64,000 nt of DNA, taken from positions 29,953,913 through 30,017,912 of the forward strand of contig CM068547.1 of NCBI GenBank assembly GCA_035048495.1, written 5' to 3'. Made by a program: the position numbers and the translations under genes. The notes below the pieces were generated by a model. The model was not told the DNA's origin. It saw only the letters and a list, made by a program, of their open reading frames with translations, and ran no database searches. Of the stretch, positions 58,045-64,000 are shown in pieces (the first letter of the stretch is position 1; every line of letters begins with the position of its first letter). The DNA is from Euptelea pleiosperma. Taxonomy: Eukaryota; Streptophyta; Magnoliopsida; Ranunculales; Eupteleaceae.

Positions 58045-58575
58045 AGTAGATAATGAATAATCAAGGTGATTTTTGGTTTGTAGGGCCTATCTAAGGATTG
58101 GTCAAACATCCATCCGAACAGAGTCCTCTAAAAGTGTGCCATGTGGCTCATATTGTGGATAGGCGGTGAGTGAAGTTTTAATCAGCCGATTCGTGATTTC
58201 TAGCTGTTGGTTCAAGTCTTTTTAGCTGTGGGACTCAAACATAATTTGAGGTAGTCATCAGGACTTCAAACTTTGAAGTCGCCTTCCCAAAATGCCACAT
58301 GGCGTACTTTTAAGGGTCCACTGACCTTATAGATGGTTGGTCAACCTCTTGATGGATCTTGTCATTACAAATCAGTGTAATTGATATTTTATAGCCGCTG
58401 AGTTTAATATTCTAATAGAGTTATTTTTGGCCATTGGATTTGAACTTTGTTTTTAGATGTTAAAATATAACTGTTGGATATCATCGATCAAGCTGATTTT
58501 AGGTATGTAGGTCTTTCAAGAGGTGGACCAAACATCCATAAGGTTAGTGTGCCCTAACGTTAGCTCCACGTGGCA
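58045..58575. repeat. Two foldback MITE remnants
   Basis: A right arm at 58045-58165 (GGTCAAACATCCATCC, GTGTGCCATGTGGCTC) is followed by a complete but diverged copy at about 58280-58575 (GATGGTTGGTCAACC ... GACCAAACATCCATAAGG). Confidence 0.6.
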
Positions 58576-58644
58576 TTTTTGGTAGAGGGAAGGGAGTTTC
58601 AAATTTTGAAGTCTCTAGGGGACAACGAGTATTTTCTCCACCCC

Positions 58645-58952
58645 AGTTACGTTATTAACCATTTTAACGCCCAGAAAATAACGGCCATTATAACAAAAAT
58701 GACTGACCGTTATTTTATGAAAAACTTTGTGAATAAAAAGACCGTTACTTTTCCGTTATAAATTTTATTGAAAATTCAAATTCCGATTTTTATTATCATT
58801 TTTGTTTTTCATTTTTTCTTGCAATTTTCCGTTATTTCTGTTTTTTTGCATTTTTTTGCCCCTGTGCGTTACAATTCGAGACAACATAACGGAAAAAAAC
58901 AATGACACCCCGAGTCCATTATACCATTAAACACAGCCCCATTTAAACCTTG
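58645..58952. mobile_element. hAT-like MITE copy, left end eroded
   Basis: Family interior (AACGGCCATTATAAC, CCTGTGCGTTACAATTCG) and right end CCCCATTTAAACCTTG at 58952. The left end is lost in a foldback-element remnant. Confidence 0.65.
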
Positions 58953-59017
58953 GGCCAAAGCCACCAAACATCTATAGTGTCAGTGATCTTTGGGAGCGTG
59001 GCGGGCTTGGGTGTGGC

Positions 59018-59180
59018 GCAACGTGATTGGCCACTGCTTCGCTGCTTCAAAAAAATTTCTCGGTCACGACACAGACCATCTGGAGGCTCGTGTCACTTGG
59101 ACGAGAAAAGTTTTGAAGCAGTGGATTTTTGAAGCAGCGACATGTGATTGGCCACTGCTTCGCTGCTTCAAAAATTTTCT
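59018..59180. repeat. Repeated GTGATTGGCCACTGCTTCGC unit upstream of the 59427 exon
   Basis: GTGATTGGCCACTGCTTCGC is followed by TGCTTCAAAAA at both about 59029 and 59143. Between them TTTTGAAGCAGTGG and TTTTTGAAGCAGCG are inverted copies. This makes a compact direct-plus-inverted array 250-400 bp before the start codon. Confidence 0.8.
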
Positions 59181-59426
59181 CCACTTGGATGGTTTGAATT
59201 TGTCACATCAGCCCTTCAAAGAGGCAAGAAAAGAGGGTCCGTCTAGAGAAGAAATCTGAACAGGCTTTCCAGAAAGCTTTTTTCCCCTTTGCCCGAAGTT
59301 ACGGTTGATTGGGTTTTCATTTCGTAATTTTTCAAAAAGGATGGGGGTAATTATGGGAACTTGAAATAACCAAACTATACATAAGTGTAATACAGAGCCG
59401 AATCTCGAAGTAACTAGAAGATTTCC

Positions 59427-59460
59427 ATGGCGGCATCTTGCTCTGCTGTTTCAATTACTG
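59427..59460 (+). CDS. Probable first coding exon of a downstream gene
   Basis: ATG GCG GCA TCT TGC TCT GCT GTT TCA ATT ACT G, then GTTAGT donor and TTCTTTTCTC-rich intron. The peptide MAASCSAVSIT is Ser/Ala-rich like the start of a chloroplast transit peptide. CCATGGCGG is a good plant start context. Later exons were not identified before 64000, where a tandem duplication and a solo LTR intervene, so the product is unknown. Confidence 0.5.
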
Positions 59461-60739
59461 GTTAGTCTTCTTTTCTCAATTCTAGGGTTTTATGTTTCCG
59501 TCGTTCATGTCTGCGTATCTTTGATGAATCTCTAGGGTTTTATGCTAAAAAAAAAACATTTGGAATATTTCTATTAATACTACTTTGAAGTTTGAACTGT
59601 TCTTATTTGATTATCAGTTAGGGTTTTAGTTCATGGATCTTGATTAATAGATCGGCCTAAGCTCATGCGTCATGTAAATATTTTTATTTGTGTCCAGATC
59701 GTTGTGGATTGTACTTGCTTACATCACTACAGAACAACTTAAGCTGATTTACGATCCTGATTTGTTGTAATTTATGAATTTATATTTAGTGTTGTTTTCC
59801 TTGTAATTGATGAGTTTTAAAGTTCTTCCTGGATCGCCATTTTTGCGACAGAAAAATATTGATATATTTTTTGTCCTGGCTAAACAATGTGATTCAAACA
59901 GACCATTAGGCTTGCTGGATAGGGGGACACATTGGATTTACTAGGTACTACCGTACTAGTATGGCCCTCTAGTATACAAGAAGGGCATGTTGTTATATCA
60001 ATCCAGTGTCCAAATTCTGGGCCCTATCTAGAAGATTTGATAGACCAGACATCAGCTTCATCAGACGATCTGAACCACCAAAATGTTTAATTCAAGGAAA
60101 AGGTCTTCTTGTTGGATGATTAAAATAATCTGATGTACACCCCTTGGATGCGTGCCATGTGTTGGATTAGGGATACGAGCAGATGGTTAATGCATTAAAT
60201 TCTATCCTAAAAGCCCTTAAGAAAAGATAGTTGTTGTAGATAAGCATAACCCCATAGAATAAGAAGATGATGGAGATGATTAATATCTGTTGCAGGAACC
60301 TTCTATTTTAGTTGCCACTCCCTCTCCCCCTCCGGAATCTTGTTCCCGCTCCCGCTTGAAATGATTCAACTAAAATTTGCTAGTAACATCTGCTTCCTTT
60401 CTCCTGCACCCAAATCTTCTCCTGCTTCCACTCTCGCTTTGTGCAACTAAGTGATTAATGCCAAAGGGAGAAAAAGGTACAATAAAGGGGGAGAAAAAAA
60501 ACTGTAGGACAACAATTACTAGTGGACTGGACTTGGGAACTGCCTAATGTTTCTACTTTGAATAATCATTGTTTACTTTTTTTATTAATTTCAATAGTCT
60601 TTGACTCTTTGGATCACTCTGTGTTGTTTTATAATCAAGTAGATTGTGTTTGAGACAAAAAAAATTCTAGGGGTTTTGAGTTTCTCACTATATAAATGCT
60701 TAATGCTTTATTTCTGCTTATTTCAATGGGGACGCTTTT

Positions 60740-60882
60740 CTAGGAATGACACTTGAAACCTCTTCATTGGAGTTGAAGAGCTTTCTTAATATGACAGGTC
60801 CAAACGAGTCCACGTATTTCATCACCTCAGCATCTTCCCATGTGGAACATTTCAGTCCAGTAGCATTCTTCACTTGCCAGTG
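60740..60882 (-). pseudogene. Possible Ty3/gypsy chromodomain fragment
   Basis: The minus strand reads WQVKNATGLKCSTWEDAEVM...SFGP, resembling the WK...ATWED core of gypsy integrase chromodomains. It is short and unaccompanied by integrase. Alternatively it is chance. Confidence 0.3.
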
Positions 60883-61138
60883 AGCAAAAACAAAATTTCG
60901 AATTAAACATTAAATCGTTGTAATTCGTTAGGACAAGTAAAATACATGGTAGGGTATAGGAATGACATGGGCAAGTGCAATTTCCCAGTGGCCAATTCAC
61001 AGAGTTGTAGTGAGCAAAAACAAAATTTCGAATTAAACATTAAATGGTTGTAATTCGTTAGGACAAGTAAAATACATGGTAGGGTATAGGAATGACATGG
61101 GCAAGTGCAATTTCCCAGTGGCCAATTCACAGAGTTGT
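60881..61138. repeat. 130-bp tandem duplication
   Basis: TGAGCAAAAACAAAATTTCG starts at 60881 and 61011; both copies run to CCAATTCACAGAGTTGT with one substitution seen (AATCGTTG versus AATGGTTG). The near-identity implies a recent event. Confidence 0.93.
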
Positions 61139-61216
61139 CTTCTATCAAATGGTTGGTCTGGATTGGCTACTTTAGTTATCCACCTGGCAAGAAATACTCT
61201 GCCACTCCAATGAGGA

Positions 61217-63289
61217 TGTCACGCCCCCAAATCCGATATTTGGTCATATCGACCTTTCTCGTATCTTGAAGTGCGATCTGATCATACAAACGCACAGTTA
61301 AACAAAACTGGTATCACGATGCAGCGGAAATACACCGGATAATTTTTCATTTTGTTTAAACAATCCATAAGATGAAACGCACTTCATTGACACATTAATA
61401 ATGTTAGAGGATTTCTCATCTCAAACAAAACCGTAATATGCCCATCGAAAAGAAAACATTGTATATATATCGTACTCCTAAATACATGTTACTAAACGGT
61501 CAAACGACCTACATAACTTATTTATCCTTCTACAAGATAGAAGAATTAAACAAAATATAACATCGTCTCTAGCACAAGTCTATCAACAAAAATGCTGGAA
61601 GCATCAGACCAACTTCTCCTTATCCTTTCCTGAAAACAAAACATTTTAAAACGATGAGCTAGGGCCCAGTAGATACATTCCTCATGCGTAAAACCGCTTA
61701 AATCAACGACTTTTGTTTTTTTTAAAACAATACGATTTGCAAATGAATTTCACATGTAATTCGATAAAATTCAATTCTCTATCAATTACTTACGTAGAAC
61801 TTCGAATACAATGAAGACTTTTCATATAACAGTCAACCTTTCTCTTATCAGAATACCCGTGACCATTTCTATAAAGTCAAACTATCAATTCCGATGTATT
61901 CCGTACCAACATTCCATCGGTCCTAGTGTACGATGTCAACACTTCTAGTCCACAAGTAAACTCTCTAATGTGCACACTAATTGTTTCATTAGGTATCCTC
62001 TCTCCAGATTCCCTAATTTTCTTTTAGGTATAAATACCCGAGGGGTCTTATGAATGAGACAACGTCTCTTCTTTAGGGGACTGGAACCCCAAGGGGTCTT
62101 AAGGAAATAAGACAACGCCTAATGCTTTAGGGGACTAAAACCCCAAGGGGTCTCAAAGAAATGAGACAACGCCCGATTCTAACTAATCTGATATTCCACA
62201 TTCCCAATTACGTTCTTATTCATGTCCTTAATCGTATTTATATGCGTAAAATAATAATATTTGTAGAAACATCTTTACATGCATAACATTCATATTTTTG
62301 CATTTTGAAACTAAAAATAAGAACATTTAAGCCTTATTAATATCTTAGAAAGCGAATACATAAAACGGATGAAAAACGCATATATCTCATTTTAAATGAA
62401 TTTGATCATGACTTCATCCAACTAAATAGATTACACATGTCCTCATTTATCATAATTTTATGCTTTTAAGATTACAATAAATTATCAATGCATTTACACA
62501 TTTTATGTGGAAAATACAAGAATTGGGATTTTTCCTTACTAACATTTAACAGATAACAAGAATAACATTTTCAGACATTTTCCCCAAAAATAATAGAATT
62601 TTCTAGAATTTTTCTACAATATTCTGTTAATTTTCTACTATTTCAAAAAAAATAAAAAATAAAAAAAATATTTATAAATAAATAATTAATAGTTAATCAA
62701 TTAAATAAATAAATAAATAATAATTAATTAATTAATTAATTAAATAAATGCATAAAATAAATAACTATGTACTTACAAGTGAATACGCTAGGATCCTAAA
62801 TCCTTGAACCTCGTACGATGCGAATCTCGAGGTAGCGCGTATCTCGAGGTAGTAGGCGCCACAAAAACTTTTCAAAGGACCTCATGAATATTTTCAGGAA
62901 TTCCTAAGAATTTTCTAGAATTTCTTCTAGTTGAGGGATTTTTTTGCAAATATTCTTACCTCAGGGGTTAGAATGCAAATACCCAAATTGATGTAATTTT
63001 CTTAACGCATGGCTTGTATTTATAGAGGATGAAAACTCAGAACTTTTCATTCCTATCCGATGCGGGACTATAATTTTGAAAATTGTCTTTTTTTTTTTTT
63101 TTTCAAATTTTAATAAAAACTTAAAATGTTGCCCAGAACTAAACACAATAACTTTTGACTCGTACGTCGATTTGGACAAACTTGATACCGATAGAAAGCT
63201 ATTGTTGAGACCTTTAAAATGGCATACATATAATTTTCAAAGTATTATAAAAAGTCTACTATAATATTGCTAGAAATAGGGTCATTACA
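61217..63289. mobile_element. Solo LTR, 2073 bp, with GAGGA target duplication
   Basis: Starts TGTCACGCCCCCAAATCCG and ends GGTCATTACA, the TG...CA ends of an LTR. GAGGA occurs at 61212-61216 and 63290-63294, a perfect 5-bp duplication. It contains no coding sequence and no internal primer site, so it fits a solo LTR left by recombination between two LTRs, most likely of a Ty3/gypsy element. Inside are three 51-54-bp repeats (62041-62180) and an ATTA-rich tract (62640-62760). Confidence 0.88.
62041..62180. repeat. Three 51-54-bp tandem units inside the solo LTR
   Basis: Units start AGGGGTCTTATGAATGAGAC (62041), then near 62092 and 62146. Each contains AGGGGTCT, GAGACAACG or AAGACAACG, and all but the last are followed by TTTAGGGGACT. 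Confidence 0.85.
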
Positions 63290-63294
63290 GAGGA

Positions 63295-64000
63295 GGTTTA
63301 GAGTCCAAAATCCTTTTCCCTAATTCAATTAGTAGAGTATACATTTTAAGCATTCTTCTTGAAATTTTAGTTCTCTTGACACAGTTTGGTTTTCCAGGTA
63401 CTGGGTTTTTACTAGGTAATTTTTATGTCTTGTAAATTTCAAGCTTTGCGAGTCATTTATGTACCAAGGACATGGACACATGTGTCGGTGTCCGACATGG
63501 ATACAGCGTGTCAGACATGTTGACCCCCACAAACCCAATACATTAACACGTCCGTATAGTTCATTCTTAATGCTGAAAGATGTATCTTTTAAATACTTAA
63601 GTCCATGTTAAATATGCAATATAGAAAGAATGTATTTAGATTAAGTTGATATATTCAGATAACATAAATCATATACAAATAATAGCTGAAACAAAATTTT
63701 TGAATACATTGAGATTTGTTTGGAAAGGCCTATCGGCATGTCTGACACAGCAAATTCTTAGAGTATGGAGTATTTTTGTTACATAGCTAGTCAATCACTA
63801 GGTGACAATTATAGAGTGGTTCCTTCGTGATTAACATTAGTGAGGGATATGATATTGGGTTTTTCTGCTAACTTTATTGGACAGTTTAAGATTATGTTTG
63901 GTAAGAGTTATCATCTATGTCTTTTTTTTATTTAATTACGCTAAACTCATTTTATTTGAATGTAGGTGGATCTCATTTTAAGTCGTGTGAACAATGGGAC
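63295..64000. other. No gene seen; dispersed GTGTCGGTGTCCGACAT repeat
   Basis: A GACACATGTGTCGGTGTCCG motif near 63475 and CATGTCTGACACAG near 63737 resemble pieces at 46470-46780 and 47560-47600 in intron 10, suggesting a shared dispersed repeat. Confidence 0.4.

Noticed and set aside
62041..62180. CRISPR-like array
   Set aside because: Units are contiguous tandem repeats with no spacers, inside a plant solo LTR.

Overview
The window is nuclear DNA from a flowering plant. It has large introns with GT-AG splice sites, angiosperm transposon families, and a nuclear copy of chloroplast rRNA-operon DNA. The lineage cannot be fixed from sequence alone; a repeat-rich woody or early-diverging angiosperm would fit, but that is a guess. 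No prokaryotic features (operons, CRISPR arrays, Shine-Dalgarno sites) are present.

One clear protein-coding gene occupies 29669-50148 on the + strand. It has eleven coding exons and encodes a PHD-finger, CCHC-knuckle and SPOC-like chromatin protein of the AIPP2/PAIPP2 family. Arabidopsis members sit in the BAH-PHD-CPL2 complex, which links histone reading to repression of RNA polymerase II. I built the exons from splice sites, reading phase and family motifs. Two oddities stand out: intron 1 appears to use a GC donor, and exon 7 has a one-base reading-frame break at about 42757-42771, just after the zinc knuckle. A second gene probably starts at 59427 with a 34-nt first coding exon (MAASCSAVSIT...), but I could not place its later exons.

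Left flank (1-28300): no cellular gene is recognisable. It is packed with short non-autonomous DNA transposons. These include a hAT-like MITE family (CAAGG/CATGG ends, 8-bp target duplications), MULE MITEs (9-bp duplications), Tourist-like MITEs (TAA duplications) and foldback elements. It also holds a decayed Ty3/gypsy gag-protease remnant (about 8340-9345), a diverged small LTR element (16591-16722) and a nuclear plastid insertion (about 19880-20085).

Gene body: intron 3 (7.3 kb) carries an antisense degenerate L1-type LINE, an RTE-like tail, a hAT-like element and a 154-bp tandem duplication. Intron 10 (4.6 kb) carries an intact-looking 293-bp SMART/TRIM retroelement with a 5-bp target duplication.

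Right flank (50150-64000): there is a 1.4-kb MULE with long terminal inverted repeats, a perfect 9-bp target duplication and what looks like a captured S-domain receptor-kinase fragment (a Pack-MULE candidate). It also holds more foldback and Tourist MITEs, the start of the second gene, a 130-bp tandem duplication, and a 2.07-kb solo LTR flanked by GAGGA. The novel content is in element structure, insertions and gene-structure anomalies, not in a new multi-gene system.
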